A DNA stretch of 64,000 bases, from positions 22,697-86,696 of the forward strand of contig NZ_JACJTB010000029.1 in the NCBI RefSeq assembly GCF_014698475.1, in the 5' to 3' direction. The notes under the pieces were generated by a model. It had not been told where the DNA came from, ran no database searches, and saw only the letters and a list, made by a program, of their open reading frames with translations. The DNA comes from Nostoc spongiaeforme FACHB-130 (GTDB lineage: Bacteria > Cyanobacteriota > Cyanobacteriia > Cyanobacteriales > Nostocaceae). A program made the position numbers and the translations under genes. This document shows positions 9,556-20,219 of this stretch, piece by piece; within the stretch, counting starts at the first letter, position 1; the number at the start of each line of letters is the position of its first letter.

Positions 9556-11451
9556 ATGCAACTCCAAGAATTAACGACAAATAATATTAGTCCTCTGAAG
9601 AATTGGGATGTAATTAGTAGAGGCTACAATATTTTAGAAATTGATCCATTACATTTAGTTGATAATTCAGGTTTGAGAATGGTATTTGATTTAGAAGCTA
9701 CTATTCCTCTCCTAGACGGTAGTGGAATCAAGTCCTCTGAATTTCTGCATATTTCCGAAAGTAGCGGTTTATTAGATGCCACTACAGCAGTAATCTTTTC
9801 TGCCTATGATCTTCAATCTTTCTTACATCAAAATATCAATTTTAATATTAATGATTCCATAGGAGAATTATTTGCTTATAGCCGCAGTAGTACCTATGAA
9901 AATATCACTCAAGAAATAGAATATAACGAAAAAGTTGTAATTTACACTAAAGTAAGCATCAATAATTATAAACTTCAGTTAGATAAAACTAAAGCTAGAA
10001 AATTAAATGGTTATTTCCAAAAATTAGTAGCAGATATCTATTATAAATCATCTTTGCTGCTGCAAGAGTTTGGTACACACTATGCCTATGCAGTTTTTTA
10101 TGGTGGACAAGCATATCATAAGTTAGCCTTTACAAAAGAAAACTTCATTTCAATGTTAGGCAATCATATCAATGTTAAAACTGAAGCCCAATCTACTTTT
10201 GATGTTTTAAAATTTGGTAATTCGATTGCAACCGCCTCAATTTTAAATCAAGATTTTCGTGATAACATTGAGAATCAATATGAGCAAATAAATTATAGCA
10301 GTGAGACGCAATTTCAAAACTTTCATGACTGGGCTAAATCTGTTAAAACTAATCCCACACCCATCAAATTGGAATTAGTTCCTCTCTATAATTTATTAAC
10401 AAAAAAATATTTTCCTGAAGATGAAAATATTGAACAGAAACAAATATACCTCAAAAATCAAATAGATAAATACATCATAAACAATGGACATAATCCATCA
10501 CAATCAGTAATCCGATATGGTGATGAAATTGAAATGAGTATTGCAGCTAAAGGTCAGCCTCGCTATCTCTGTTATGCAGATAAAGTTAAATATGCTAAGA
10601 CTGAATCTGAATTGCAATGTCTTAGTGGTAATCACTTACAAAAATACAGATGGAAGATTCTTGCAACTAAGCAAGAAGATTTTAATCAACCTGTAAGAAA
10701 CGATGATTTAGTTGTCCTGCAAAGTCAGGCATCAAACCTTTATCTAGATGCTAAATCAGGAAGAGATGAAACTTACTTTCCAGGTGAGGGTTTAACTTCT
10801 GCCAATCAAAATAATCCTCAATTAGTTAGTGCTAAATGGAAAATTGAGCAGCTTAATTTAGCTGAACGGCGGGAAGTAGTAGATGGAGACTATTTGAGAC
10901 TGCAAACTCAATGGAAAAATGATGACGGTGAATATGGTTATTTAAAAGGAGAAACTAGCCTCACTACTGCTGAAGAACAAAAAGAAAGAGTGTTTTCTTT
11001 TGGCAAAGGTCGTCATCAAAGTGGCTGTTACTGGAAAATCAACAAAGTTGGTTACTATAATAAATCTACAGCAGCAACACACAATAATAACAAAAATCAA
11101 AGAATTACTAAATCATTACAATTATACTGCACAATTAATAACCGTTGTGATTTAATATTAAAGGTTAAAGAATATTATTATGCGGAACAGTGTTGCCCAA
11201 ATCATGAGTCTAGCCCACCAAAAGATGTGCCAGCAAAGCAAGTAATTCAAGTATTGGCTATGTCAGGTACAGAAGGCTATGTGATTTACCAACTGGGAGA
11301 TGATCCAAATGCTTGGATAAAGATTTTTTGGGATCGAATCAGTGGATTTCAAATAGAAACATTCCATGAGGATATTGTTGTTCAATGCGATGGCTTTATT
11401 GGTTCAGCTTTGGTAGAAAACGTACTTCTGAAAATAGCTGATGTTAGATAG
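9556..11451 (+). CDS. MACPF-domain protein with beta-trefoil-like and C-terminal aegerolysin domains
   Basis: Putative pore-forming protein of 631 aa. Residues ~20-315 carry the MACPF/perforin signature: Y-x-x-(8)-EFGTHY at about 182-186 followed by GG at 193-194. Residues ~316-500 hold three repeats, each opening with G/N-D plus a hydrophobic strand (GDEIEM, NDDLVV, DGDYLR) and closing with WKI (W366, W428, W493), as in MIR/trefoil-type carbohydrate-binding folds. Residues ~520-631 are a second aegerolysin domain, about 60% identical by eye to the free protein upstream but lacking its PW segment. TTG 9535 extends the frame by 7 codons; ATG 9556 is preferred. There is no signal peptide. Codon use is AT-rich, unlike flanking housekeeping genes. 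The order is aegerolysin, then 231 bp, then this gene, on the same strand. Confidence 0.8.
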   Translation: MQLQELTTNNISPLKNWDVISRGYNILEIDPLHLVDNSGLRMVFDLEATIPLLDGSGIKSSEFLHISESSGLLDATTAVIFSAYDLQSFLHQNINFNINDSIGELFAYSRSSTYENITQEIEYNEKVVIYTKVSINNYKLQLDKTKARKLNGYFQKLVADIYYKSSLLLQEFGTHYAYAVFYGGQAYHKLAFTKENFISMLGNHINVKTEAQSTFDVLKFGNSIATASILNQDFRDNIENQYEQINYSSETQFQNFHDWAKSVKTNPTPIKLELVPLYNLLTKKYFPEDENIEQKQIYLKNQIDKYIINNGHNPSQSVIRYGDEIEMSIAAKGQPRYLCYADKVKYAKTESELQCLSGNHLQKYRWKILATKQEDFNQPVRNDDLVVLQSQASNLYLDAKSGRDETYFPGEGLTSANQNNPQLVSAKWKIEQLNLAERREVVDGDYLRLQTQWKNDDGEYGYLKGETSLTTAEEQKERVFSFGKGRHQSGCYWKINKVGYYNKSTAATHNNNKNQRITKSLQLYCTINNRCDLILKVKEYYYAEQCCPNHESSPPKDVPAKQVIQVLAMSGTEGYVIYQLGDDPNAWIKIFWDRISGFQIETFHEDIVVQCDGFIGSALVENVLLKIADVR

Positions 11452-11497
11452 GTAAGAATTGAGTAATTATTAAGTTATCAACAAAACTGAATAAACC

Positions 11498-14400
11498 CTA
11501 GTTAGACTTTTGTGTATGTTTATACAACATTTGCTCTATCCAATCAGCATTAAAGACAAATTGATAAATCCGGTTATGAATTCGGAGATTTCCTTGCTGC
11601 TTGACTACTAAACCTGATAAAAGCAGTTCTCTTTCTTCCAGGTTATCAACAGCAACAATTTTTCCTTGATGCCAAATTTCTCGATATAACGTTAATCGGG
11701 CAAGAGTTTGTGATTCAATATTAAGCAGGCGATCGCGGATAGTTTTTAAATGCTCAGGTTCGTCTTGAGCCTCCCAATTGTCAATCACTTGTGTTTGGAC
11801 TAAGTTTTCTATCCAACTAGCTTCACTACCTTGGGGAATACTAGTTGAGGAATTACGAATGAGTTTACAAAGTTTTTGCGTGAGAAAAGGTTGTCCACCT
11901 GTCCAGATTAACACTTCTTTCAAGACATTCTGAGCATTACCCACTCGTTCTGTTAATCCTTGTAGTAATGGTTGCGCTTCATGTAATTGAAAACCACTTA
12001 ATTGAATAGCTTGGCCAATGTTAAAGGGGGTGCGCTTCTTATCGAGAATTAATTGCGAAGGATGTGCTACTCCCAATAAAACAAAAGTGAGGCGCTTATA
12101 TTTTGGCAAATCAGCTCGTTTATTATAAAAACTTCGCAGTAGGATAAAGAAGTCATCAATTGCAAAATTCAAGTTAAGCAAACTATCAATTTCATCGATA
12201 AAAATCACAATATTTTGTTGCAGATTTTCTAATACTATTTCATCGATAAACTTACTCAAATGTTGCACTGGTGATAGCAATTCATGTTCCCGCCACCAAG
12301 TACGAATATTCACCTGAGCTAAAATATTTAAACTGCTGGCTAACATATAGATAAAACCTGCATACCACTGCTCCAAAGTTAGCTGCTGATTTCCAATTTC
12401 GGAAATATCCATAGCTGTACAAGCAAAATTCTCTGCTTGTAGTCTTTTCATAATTTGTACTCGCAAGCTCGACTTACCCATCTGTCGAGCATTGAAAATG
12501 TAACAAAACTCTCCTTGTTTCAAAGCTTTGTAAAGATGTCTATCGGCTTGGCGGACAACATAAGTAGGCGCATCTATGGGTAAACTTCCCCCTACTTGAT
12601 ATTCATAAGCGAGAGTTTGTTCTGTACTTCTTAATAAAGCATTTTCAATCACTAATTCAGCTTGGGTAGCTTTGAGAATTTCTAAAGTTTGACTTAACTC
12701 CTTAGTTCGTTCTTGCACTTTAGCTTCTAAGTTGCGGTTAGACTCTGCTAATTGCTTTGTGGCTTCTTGCAAAGCTGTATTTTTTTGAGCCAGTTCTTGG
12801 GTGAATTTAGCTCGCTCGGCTTCTGCTTGCTGGCGTTGTGTGATATCTTGAAAAGCTGCGATCGCATAAATAATTTCACCTTTATTATCAAAAATTGGCG
12901 TTGCTAACACCTCCAAAGGAATCACCTTATTCTCAAGCTTCAATTTCAGATCATCAATCACAATACTTTCACCATGCAAAGCTCTCATAATTGGCTGCTT
13001 CTCCATCGGATAATGTTTGGCAGTACCTTGGAGATAAGCTTGATATATCTCAGTTAATTCTGTAGTTGGAGATTGATCAACATTTTCCTTAGCTAAAATT
13101 TTCCGTGCAGTTTGATTTGCATAGTCAGCTTGTCCTTGGGGATCAACCACAAATATCCCCACTGGAACAGCTTCCAATATCTGCGTTAACTTTTTCTCAC
13201 TCTCTCGCAATGCTTCTTCTGCTTGTTGACGCTCTTGAATTTCTTGCTTGAGATTTTGATAAAGTTGAGCATTTTGAATAGAAATTGCCGCTTGAGAAGA
13301 TAAAATTTTCAATACTTCTAATCTTTCCGTGGTGAAAGCACCAACAGCCAAATTATTTTCCAAATACAATAAGCCAAAAAGCTCACCTTGATGAATAATC
13401 GGTGTGCATAAAACAGATTTAGGTTTGTTTTGCAGTACATAATTATCTGTAGTAAATATTCCCTCATGAACTGCATTAGTTAAAATGACATCTTCTCTAG
13501 TTCTCACTACATAATTAATTAAAGAATGAGGTAACTGTTGGCTAGTTTCAGCCAGGAAAGATTCATACACTACTACCTTGGAATTATCTACAATACCCTT
13601 CGCTTGAATTAATAGCTTTTCTTGCTGCTTTAAAATCAAAAACCCAGTTTGAGCGCCAGCATTCTCAATTACAATATTCATTAACTTTTCTAGCAAATTT
13701 TCTAAAATAATTTCACTAGCAAGCGTTTGGGAAGCTTTAATAATTGTTGTAGCATCTAATAGTTGTGAACTACTACTAGTAGTAGAAGAAGTAGAAATTT
13801 GATTTTTAGCTAATGTTAAATCTTTTTGGGAAACAAGGATTATTTGTGAATATTTTGCTTCTAAATCTTTAACTTTAGCAATTGCACCCCAGCAGATATA
13901 ACTATAGTGAGCTTTGGTCATATAAGTCCGGGCAATTTCTTGTCTTCCCAACGCTAAATAAAACTTGGCTGCTAATTCATACGCCAGAGCTTCATCTTGA
14001 AGATATCCATTATCTTTAGCCCCAGCAATAGCTAAATCATAAAGTTCCATTGCTGACAATGTTTTTCCCAAAACTCTAGCTTTTTCTGCTTCTACTAATT
14101 GATATTTATGTCGATGATTCATCGGGGCGTGTTCCGCCCAATATTTCATGATCTCCTGATTTTTTTCTACTTGATGGATGTATGTTTCTTGCTCATGTTT
14201 TTTCTGCTCTTTAGCTAATAATGCTAAAGAATAAAACCAGTTATTATATCTAAATAACACACCTGTTTGCATGAATAGACTATATTGCAAAGTCAATTCT
14301 ACAAACTGCAAACACTCGTCATATTTTTCAAATAAATAACACAGCCATACTTTATAAGCATAAACATCAAATAATGGTAAAGTATTTTTAGTAGATTTTA

Positions 14401-17400
14401 CATAATTAATAAATTCTTCCTCATATAAAATATCACCAGTTAATTGAGTTTTACCCACAGATGGATTGCGTAAATTTTCTACTGCCTGAGCGCAGGTTTT
14501 AATGAGTCCTAATTGATGATTTTGTTCAAATTTACTGACAAACTCTATATATTCAGATTGAGTTTGGGCAACAGCATCTAAATGTTGAGCAGCAAAAAAG
14601 ATATGAGCGCAATAAAAGTTAGCTGCATGGCAGGCATATTCAATATCTCCCACTTCTAAACCACTTTCAATTGCTTCATAGATAGGATTTACTGTTGCTT
14701 GAATATGCTCTTTATGATGAGTGAGACTAATGGCAACTGTTAACAGAGATTGAGATTTATATTTTTTAGCATTTAATTTATCTAATAGTTGCAGAGCTAA
14801 CTTACCCATCTGATAGCCTAAATTCATATCTGGTACTGACCAAGCTATCAATTGACCATAAGCTGCATAAGCAAATATACATGGTGGAGAATTGCCGTAT
14901 TGTCTCGAAAGCTCAATCATTGTGTGCAGAATGGGAATTGTGATGCTGCTTTCGGCAAAACAAGCAGGAGGCCAAAGCAACATTAAAATTTCCATTGCTG
15001 CTAATTTATATTGGTCAGTCATCAGTGACAGACGCGATAACTGCTCAATATCAATTGCTGGCGGTGATTTTACTAAAGCAACACCCAGCATTTCTAAAAG
15101 TTGCTGACCAATATCTAAAACAATATCTACTTGATTTTTAGCTAAATAAATTTTAATTTTTAGTTGATGAAATTTGACCGCATCAAGCAGATGACTAATT
15201 TTTTTAATGGCTTGATTACATAAAAATAAGGCTTGTTCTAAATTAATATTGATGTATTCTGCCTCTGCTGTTTCTAGATATAAACTTAAAGTTAAGGTAT
15301 ATTTACTTATCCAACTATCAGAATTTAGTAGTTGTAGACCGATATTTAAGTATTTCACAGCCGCTTCGTAAGCTGTAGCAGATTTAGCTTTTTGTCCAGC
15401 CAGGAGATTTAGTTGCGCTAATTCATCTTTTTCGATTTGTGTTTGTAGTAAATCAATGCCAAAATTTAATTGATTCACTAGAGCAAAGATATTATCTTTT
15501 TGGGTTTCTGGTGAAGTATTTTTAAGGAGTAGTTTCCCAATTCTTAAATGAGTAGTTTTTCTTTTAGTTTCAGGAATTAGAGAATAAGCAGCTTGTTGCA
15601 CTCGGTCATGTAAGAATTTATAATTAATTTTCGTATTGCTAAATCTCAAGAGATTTGATTCTTTCTCTTCAAAGACCAACGGAATTTTATAATTGGAAGA
15701 TAAGGGCAGAATCAAACCTGCTTGCAAAGCACTCCATAAATGATTAGCGGTGATAATCTCTGAATTGTCATAGACGGCTGATAAAACTTTTAAATTAAAT
15801 TGATTACCAATACAAGCTGCTAACTGCAAAAGTTTCTGTGTTTCTAATGGTAGTTTCCGAATATTTCTGGCAATTAATTCGACAATATTGTAGTCAGTAA
15901 TGCCAACTGTTTGAATTTCCTGAATATCCCAATGCCAACTGTCTGTACCTACATGATATACCAAGAGATTTTCGCTATATAAACTTTTGAGTAATTGAGT
16001 TAAGAAAAATGGATTACCTTGAGTTTTATGAAAAACTAATTCGGCTAATAACTCAATTTTGTTAGTTATGCTCCCTTGATTTAATGTATCTTCTATCAGT
16101 TGTTGGATATGAGTCAGCAACAGAGGTTTTACCGTGATAGTATGTATCACAGTGTGTTTTTGCCGGATTTTTTGTAGCGTTTGAATAAATTTATGAGTCG
16201 GGCTAACTTCGTTATCGCGGTACGCGCCGATTAAGAATAAATATCGGCTACTGTCATCTGTCATCAACAGCTTAAGTAATTTTAATGATGCGGAATCTGC
16301 CCATTGTAAATCATCTAAAAAAATGACTAATGGATGTTTCTCTTGACAGAAAATATTGACAAATTGTTGAAAAATGCGGTTAAATCGATTTTCAGATTCA
16401 ATGGTACCCAGTTTAGGGACATCTGGTTGTGAACCAACAATTAATGCGACTTCGGGAATCACATCAATCAGTACTTTACCATTAGCACCAAAAGCAGCTA
16501 ATAACTTCTGTTTCCAAATGTCTATTTGCCGTTCATTTTCTGTTAAGAGTTGACGAATTAATTCTTGAAAAGCTTGAATGAAAGCTGCATAAGGAATATC
16601 TTGTTTAAATTGGTCAAATTTACCTGCAATAAAATATCCTCTGGCTGCAACAATAGGTTTGTGAACTTCATTGACAATCGATGTTTTCCCAATACCCGAA
16701 TAACCAGAAACTAGCATCATTTCTGTTGCGCCTTGACTAACTCGCCAGAAAGCATCCATCAATGTGCTAACTTCTGTTTCTCTACCATAAAGCTTTTGTG
16801 GAATTAACAGTTGATTACCGCGATCGCGCTGACCAGGAGTAAAATCTTTAATGTCTCCACCTGCTTGCAACTGTCTAAGACAAGTTTCTAAATCAAATTT
16901 CAACCCCTCTGGACTTTGATATCTATCCTCAGCGTTTTTCGCTAACAGTTTCATCACAATATCCGACACAGCTTGCGGAATGTGCTGATATTGCTTGGGT
17001 GGGATGGGTTTTTTGGCAATGTGACAGTGAACTAACTCTAGTGGATCATGATTGGTAAATGGTAATTTACCTGTCAGCATTTCATATAAAGTCACACCCA
17101 AAGAATAAAAATCGCTACGATAGTCAATCGAGCGATTCATCCTCCCTGTTTGTTCCGGTGCGATGTAGGCTAAAGTACCTTCTAATAAATTAGGGTTGCC
17201 GATAGTCGGCTTTTCTAAAAATAGTCGGGAAGATAAACCAAAGTCAGTTAATTTTACCTGTTCACTTTCTACATTAATAATAATATTACTGGGCTTAATA
17301 TCTTTATGAATAATTGCCGCTTTCTCTAAATCAATTAATGTTTCTGCTAAAGCGATCGCTATTTGTAAGCACTCTGTAACTGTTAATTGTTTAGATATTA

Positions 17401-17683
17401 GAATTTGACTTAAAGCTTGACCACCAAAATCTTCTAAAATCAGCGCAAAAGCATTTTGATATTTTTCTAATTTGTAAGCTTTAACAACTCGCTCACTTAC
17501 AAAATCTTTGAGGATTCTATATTCATGGCGTAAGCGCGTAATTTCTTCTAATGTAGGATATTCAGATTTAAAAAGTTTAATAATTACTGGCTGCTGTTGT
17601 CTTTTTTTTCTCCCTCGATAAACAACTGTAGCTGTACCTTCATGGATTTTGTCTAAAATGTCATATCCTGCTATTTGAATCAT
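11498..17683 (-). CDS. giant multidomain Ser/Thr kinase with AAA, GAF, PAS and C-terminal AAA-like domains
   Basis: A 2061-aa cytosolic signalling protein. Residues 7-270 are a Hanks-type kinase: K36 in [14 protein letters not shown] at 126-133 and DFG at 147-149, so it should be active. Residues ~290-500 form an AAA_16 ATPase with Walker [10 protein letters not shown] (~329) and Walker [11 protein letters not shown] (~454). Helical TPR-like repeats fill to ~1300. A GAF domain (~1316-1480), a PAS domain (~1494-1617), a coiled coil (~1617-1688) and an AAA-like domain (~1694-2061; [16 protein letters not shown]) complete it. Related cyanobacterial proteins usually end in a histidine kinase; here that place is taken by the AAA-like module. 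It converges on the MACPF gene with 46 bp between. Confidence 0.9.
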   Translation of the reverse strand: MIQIAGYDILDKIHEGTATVVYRGRKKRQQQPVIIKLFKSEYPTLEEITRLRHEYRILKDFVSERVVKAYKLEKYQNAFALILEDFGGQALSQILISKQLTVTECLQIAIALAETLIDLEKAAIIHKDIKPSNIIINVESEQVKLTDFGLSSRLFLEKPTIGNPNLLEGTLAYIAPEQTGRMNRSIDYRSDFYSLGVTLYEMLTGKLPFTNHDPLELVHCHIAKKPIPPKQYQHIPQAVSDIVMKLLAKNAEDRYQSPEGLKFDLETCLRQLQAGGDIKDFTPGQRDRGNQLLIPQKLYGRETEVSTLMDAFWRVSQGATEMMLVSGYSGIGKTSIVNEVHKPIVAARGYFIAGKFDQFKQDIPYAAFIQAFQELIRQLLTENERQIDIWKQKLLAAFGANGKVLIDVIPEVALIVGSQPDVPKLGTIESENRFNRIFQQFVNIFCQEKHPLVIFLDDLQWADSASLKLLKLLMTDDSSRYLFLIGAYRDNEVSPTHKFIQTLQKIRQKHTVIHTITVKPLLLTHIQQLIEDTLNQGSITNKIELLAELVFHKTQGNPFFLTQLLKSLYSENLLVYHVGTDSWHWDIQEIQTVGITDYNIVELIARNIRKLPLETQKLLQLAACIGNQFNLKVLSAVYDNSEIITANHLWSALQAGLILPLSSNYKIPLVFEEKESNLLRFSNTKINYKFLHDRVQQAAYSLIPETKRKTTHLRIGKLLLKNTSPETQKDNIFALVNQLNFGIDLLQTQIEKDELAQLNLLAGQKAKSATAYEAAVKYLNIGLQLLNSDSWISKYTLTLSLYLETAEAEYININLEQALFLCNQAIKKISHLLDAVKFHQLKIKIYLAKNQVDIVLDIGQQLLEMLGVALVKSPPAIDIEQLSRLSLMTDQYKLAAMEILMLLWPPACFAESSITIPILHTMIELSRQYGNSPPCIFAYAAYGQLIAWSVPDMNLGYQMGKLALQLLDKLNAKKYKSQSLLTVAISLTHHKEHIQATVNPIYEAIESGLEVGDIEYACHAANFYCAHIFFAAQHLDAVAQTQSEYIEFVSKFEQNHQLGLIKTCAQAVENLRNPSVGKTQLTGDILYEEEFINYVKSTKNTLPLFDVYAYKVWLCYLFEKYDECLQFVELTLQYSLFMQTGVLFRYNNWFYSLALLAKEQKKHEQETYIHQVEKNQEIMKYWAEHAPMNHRHKYQLVEAEKARVLGKTLSAMELYDLAIAGAKDNGYLQDEALAYELAAKFYLALGRQEIARTYMTKAHYSYICWGAIAKVKDLEAKYSQIILVSQKDLTLAKNQISTSSTTSSSSQLLDATTIIKASQTLASEIILENLLEKLMNIVIENAGAQTGFLILKQQEKLLIQAKGIVDNSKVVVYESFLAETSQQLPHSLINYVVRTREDVILTNAVHEGIFTTDNYVLQNKPKSVLCTPIIHQGELFGLLYLENNLAVGAFTTERLEVLKILSSQAAISIQNAQLYQNLKQEIQERQQAEEALRESEKKLTQILEAVPVGIFVVDPQGQADYANQTARKILAKENVDQSPTTELTEIYQAYLQGTAKHYPMEKQPIMRALHGESIVIDDLKLKLENKVIPLEVLATPIFDNKGEIIYAIAAFQDITQRQQAEAERAKFTQELAQKNTALQEATKQLAESNRNLEAKVQERTKELSQTLEILKATQAELVIENALLRSTEQTLAYEYQVGGSLPIDAPTYVVRQADRHLYKALKQGEFCYIFNARQMGKSSLRVQIMKRLQAENFACTAMDISEIGNQQLTLEQWYAGFIYMLASSLNILAQVNIRTWWREHELLSPVQHLSKFIDEIVLENLQQNIVIFIDEIDSLLNLNFAIDDFFILLRSFYNKRADLPKYKRLTFVLLGVAHPSQLILDKKRTPFNIGQAIQLSGFQLHEAQPLLQGLTERVGNAQNVLKEVLIWTGGQPFLTQKLCKLIRNSSTSIPQGSEASWIENLVQTQVIDNWEAQDEPEHLKTIRDRLLNIESQTLARLTLYREIWHQGKIVAVDNLEERELLLSGLVVKQQGNLRIHNRIYQFVFNADWIEQMLYKHTQKSN

Positions 17684-17737
17684 GATTTAGAGTTAAAATA
17701 AAAATATAATACAAGTATATATCTATACTTTTGCCTG

Positions 17738-17760
17738 TAGCCCCGACGAATGGAATTCGC
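17738..17760. repeat. dispersed 23-bp repeat copy
   Basis: This copy begins TAGCCCCGACGAAT and is present exactly in inverted orientation at 37296-37318, with a shorter copy at 36328-36341. It lies in the 220-bp gap upstream of the giant kinase gene. Confidence 0.7.
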
Positions 17761-17776
17761 AGCTATAAAACAATAA

Positions 17777-17900
17777 AGTTCAGTTAAGGCAAAAACTTAG
17801 ACTTGTGTAGGTTGGGTGGAGGAACGGAACCCAACATTCACGTCTACTTTGTTGGGTTCCGCTATCGCTCTACCCAACCTACTATTCTCTTAACTGAACT
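17777..17900. repeat. nested three-tier palindrome
   Basis: Three perfect inverted repeats are nested inside 124 bp. The outer arms are AGTTCAGTTAAG (17777-17788) and its complement (17889-17900). The middle arms are GTAGGTTGGGT (17808-17818) and 17872-17882. The inner arms are GGAACCCAACA (17826-17836) and 17850-17860. The transcript would fold into a long interrupted hairpin. It lies just beyond the natA stop and could end transcription of the natC-natA unit, but the nesting suggests a mobile palindromic element. Confidence 0.75.
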
Positions 17901-17905
17901 AAAAA

Positions 17906-18688
17906 TTATTTACCCAAATAAGCTTCTAAAACTTGGGGGTTGGATTGAATTTGTGTGGGAGTTCCATCAGCTAAATTCTGCCCTTCAGCCAATACCCAAA
18001 CCCGATCGCACAAGGACATAATCACGTCCATGTTGTGTTCAATAATCAAAAACGTCAAACCTTCTTGGCGGTTCCAAGCGACAATGCGATCGCATATATC
18101 ATCAATTAACCTGGGATTCACCCCGGCTGCTGGTTCATCCAACAAAATTAACTTGGGATTCGTCATCAACGCCCTCCCCATTTCTAATAGCTTGCGTTGT
18201 CCACCAGACAAACCCCCCGCATAGTCTTGGGCTTTATGCGCCAACCCCACAGACTCTAACAAAAACATTGCCCTCTCTTGCAATTCCTTTTCTTCTTTAG
18301 CGACTACGTGGGGTTGGAGTTGCACTTGCCAAAAACTTTCGCCTGTTTGTTTTTGCGCCGCTAATAGCATATTTTCTAACACCGACAGCCGCGAGAGAGT
18401 CCGCGCTACTTGGAAAGTCCGCACTAGTCCTTGCTGGGCAATTTGGTATGGTTGCAACTGCTGAATTTGTTCACCATCAAAAATCACTCGTCCTTTATCT
18501 GGGCGGATAAAGTTAGAAAGTAAATTGAATAAAGTCGTTTTACCCGCACCATTGGGGCCAATCAACCCAGTAATGCTACCTTTGAGAACTTCAATTTGTG
18601 CCTCATTCACTGCTTTGATACCGCCAAAGCTTTTGCAAAGTCCAGAGGCTGCTAATAAGGGAAGTGGCGGTGATTGGTTATTTACCAA
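17906..18688 (-). CDS. natA: ABC transporter ATPase, neutral/branched-chain amino-acid uptake (NatA/LivG type)
   Basis: Cytoplasmic ATPase of a HAAT-type amino-acid importer, 260 aa. It has Walker A GPNGAGKTTL, the signature GGLSGGQRK, Walker B LILLDEPAAGVNP and the switch His in LIIEHNMD. The LivG-type C-terminus (VWVLAEGQNLADGTP...VLEAYLGK) is typical. No ATG is available near the conserved start; a TTG at 18688 is supported by an AGGAGG 9 nt upstream. It overlaps the end of the permease gene by 11 bp, so the two are translationally coupled. In Anabaena the natA and natC genes of the N-I neutral amino-acid system lie together like this; the name is by that resemblance. Confidence 0.85.
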   Translation of the reverse strand: MVNNQSPPLPLLAASGLCKSFGGIKAVNEAQIEVLKGSITGLIGPNGAGKTTLFNLLSNFIRPDKGRVIFDGEQIQQLQPYQIAQQGLVRTFQVARTLSRLSVLENMLLAAQKQTGESFWQVQLQPHVVAKEEKELQERAMFLLESVGLAHKAQDYAGGLSGGQRKLLEMGRALMTNPKLILLDEPAAGVNPRLIDDICDRIVAWNRQEGLTFLIIEHNMDVIMSLCDRVWVLAEGQNLADGTPTQIQSNPQVLEAYLGK

Positions 18689-19811
18689 GGGTGAGTTCCT
18701 CCTTTTTCCCTAAAATACCTTGAGGTCGCCAAATCATTAGCACCATTAAAATTAAACCAACGACCATAATCCGAAATGCACCCAGCCGCGCTTCATCTAA
18801 GGGAATAATTCTGGGTAGAACTTCTCTAGTAATGGCATCGTAAGCAAAGTAAATAACTGCACCTAAAATTGTGCCGATGTTATTACCCGAACCGCCTAAA
18901 ATTACCATAATCCAAGCGTCGAAAGTTAACTGTGGTTGGAAGTTATCAGGATAAATGGCGCTTAACTGCCAAGCAAAGAACGCACCCGCCACACCTGCGA
19001 TCGCACCGCCTAACATCAAAGATTGAATCTTGTACCAAAAAACATTTTTACCCAAAGCTTTCGGTACTTCTTCATCTTCACGGATTGCTTTTAATACTCG
19101 ACCCCAAGGCGATCGCACTAAAATTTCTAACCGCCAAAAAACAAACGCCAACACCAACAGCGACAACAACATCAAACCTGCTTTGGGATTGTAATTATAC
19201 AAACCAATCACACCAGAAATATAAATTGCAGCTGTTAACAAACCCAAAACAATCCCCACCCCTAAACGCGATATTAATTCCTGCTTGCTGCTGGTTTTTT
19301 TAGCATTATCCGCCACCAGCAATCTTTGGGCGGTGCGAATCCATCGCCACAATGTGAAAAAAGTTACAGCCGCCAATAAAGTCAGCAACCCAATCATGAT
19401 CAAGCGAACTACTAAATTAGGTTCTGTCGAGAATGGGATAGTATAACTCTGCACCCCAAACGCCCCAGATACCCAAGTATCACCCACAGGTAACTCTTGG
19501 TTATTCACCACCAAGCGAATCAATTCCCCTGTACCAATAGTGACAATCGCCAGATAATCTTCCCGCAGGCGCAGAGTCGCAAAACCAATCATCAAGCCCA
19601 ACAACGCCGCTACGATCGCGCCAATCACAGCCGATAAGACTAAAGGAACACCTTTTAAACTTAACAATACTGTTGTGTAAGCTCCCAAGGTCATAAAAGC
19701 AATATGACCAAAGTTAATTAACCCCGTAAAGCCCCACTGTAAATTTAGCCCCAAACCAAATAGGGCAAAAATTGCCGTCGAAATCGCCAAAAAAATTAAA
19801 TAATCAACCAT
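18678..19811 (-). CDS. natC: ABC transporter permease, neutral/branched-chain amino-acid uptake (NatC/LivM type)
   Basis: Integral membrane permease of 377 aa with about ten hydrophobic segments. It is LivM-like: GLNLQWGFTGLINFGHIAFM near the N-terminus, YLAIVTIGTGELIRL, and the coupling loop RSPWGRVLKAIREDEEVPKALG that contacts the ATPase. It is longer than usual LivM (about 310 aa) through an insertion around residues 165-215 (with AKKTSSKQE), a feature of the cyanobacterial NatC form. It is the first gene of a two-gene operon with the ATPase. Neither a substrate-binding protein nor a LivH-type permease is adjacent, so partners must be encoded elsewhere, possibly in the operon at 58.7-62.6 kb. 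Confidence 0.85.
   Translation of the reverse strand: MVDYLIFLAISTAIFALFGLGLNLQWGFTGLINFGHIAFMTLGAYTTVLLSLKGVPLVLSAVIGAIVAALLGLMIGFATLRLREDYLAIVTIGTGELIRLVVNNQELPVGDTWVSGAFGVQSYTIPFSTEPNLVVRLIMIGLLTLLAAVTFFTLWRWIRTAQRLLVADNAKKTSSKQELISRLGVGIVLGLLTAAIYISGVIGLYNYNPKAGLMLLSLLVLAFVFWRLEILVRSPWGRVLKAIREDEEVPKALGKNVFWYKIQSLMLGGAIAGVAGAFFAWQLSAIYPDNFQPQLTFDAWIMVILGGSGNNIGTILGAVIYFAYDAITREVLPRIIPLDEARLGAFRIMVVGLILMVLMIWRPQGILGKKEELTLGK
18698..18703 (-). promoter_or_regulatory. strong ribosome-binding site that fixes a TTG start
   Basis: CCTCCT on the plus strand reads AGGAGG on the coding strand, 9 nt before the TTG at 18688. It lies inside the last codons of the upstream permease gene and is the main reason to accept the TTG start of the ATPase. 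Confidence 0.75.
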
Positions 19812-19813
19812 AA

Positions 19814-19850
19814 CAGTTAACAGTTATTCAGTTAACAGTTATCAGTTAAC
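19814..19850. repeat. short tandem repeat upstream of natC
   Basis: CAGTTAACAGTTAT at 19814-19827 is repeated at 19829-19842 and begun again at 19843-19850. It abuts the natC start codon, so it lies in the leader. Related ACTGATTACTG words follow to about 19920. This is of the short-tandem-repeat type common between genes of heterocystous cyanobacteria. Confidence 0.7.
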
Positions 19851-20002
19851 GCTGAACAGTAGACAGGGAAAGGTAAACACTTTTCCACTGATTACTGATC
19901 ACTGTCTACTGATTACTGTCTCAAGATACTACCTCTTCCCGTTCACCATTGCCAATTTTTGGGAACAATAGCCTTGACTTTTGGAACATAGTTTATTGAT
20001 AT

Positions 20003-20200
20003 ATGAACTTGCTGCGTATAAGAATCCACCATTTAATCGAGCAATTGAGTGACGAAGAACTCCAAAGCGTCTGGGAGAGTGTTCACGCTTTACATTGTGA
20101 CTTTTATATGCTCAAAGCCATACAAAAAGTCAAGCGATCGCAGCAACCTTGGGATATCTTGACTCAGGAAGAAGCGATACAAATTTTAATGTTTTACTGA
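20003..20200 (+). CDS. small antitoxin-like protein
   Basis: A 65-aa protein, predicted all-helical: LIEQLSDEELQSVWESVHAL near the N-terminus and LTQEEAIQILMF at the end. The opening motif I-x-x-L-S/P-D-E-E-L is common in small antitoxins. A RelE-like gene lies downstream on the same strand but 217 bp away, across a repeat block, so pairing is inferred and not shown. The N-terminus MNLLRIRIHH is taken at ATG 20003 with only a weak ribosome site. It could also be an unrelated orphan. Confidence 0.5.
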   Translation: MNLLRIRIHHLIEQLSDEELQSVWESVHALHCDFYMLKAIQKVKRSQQPWDILTQEEAIQILMFY

Positions 20201-20219
20201 TGCAGTGATAAAAAAGGGA

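Noticed and set aside
9556..9640. Secretion signal on the MACPF protein
   Set aside because: The N-terminus is polar (MQLQELTTNN) with no hydrophobic core, so release would need lysis or another route.
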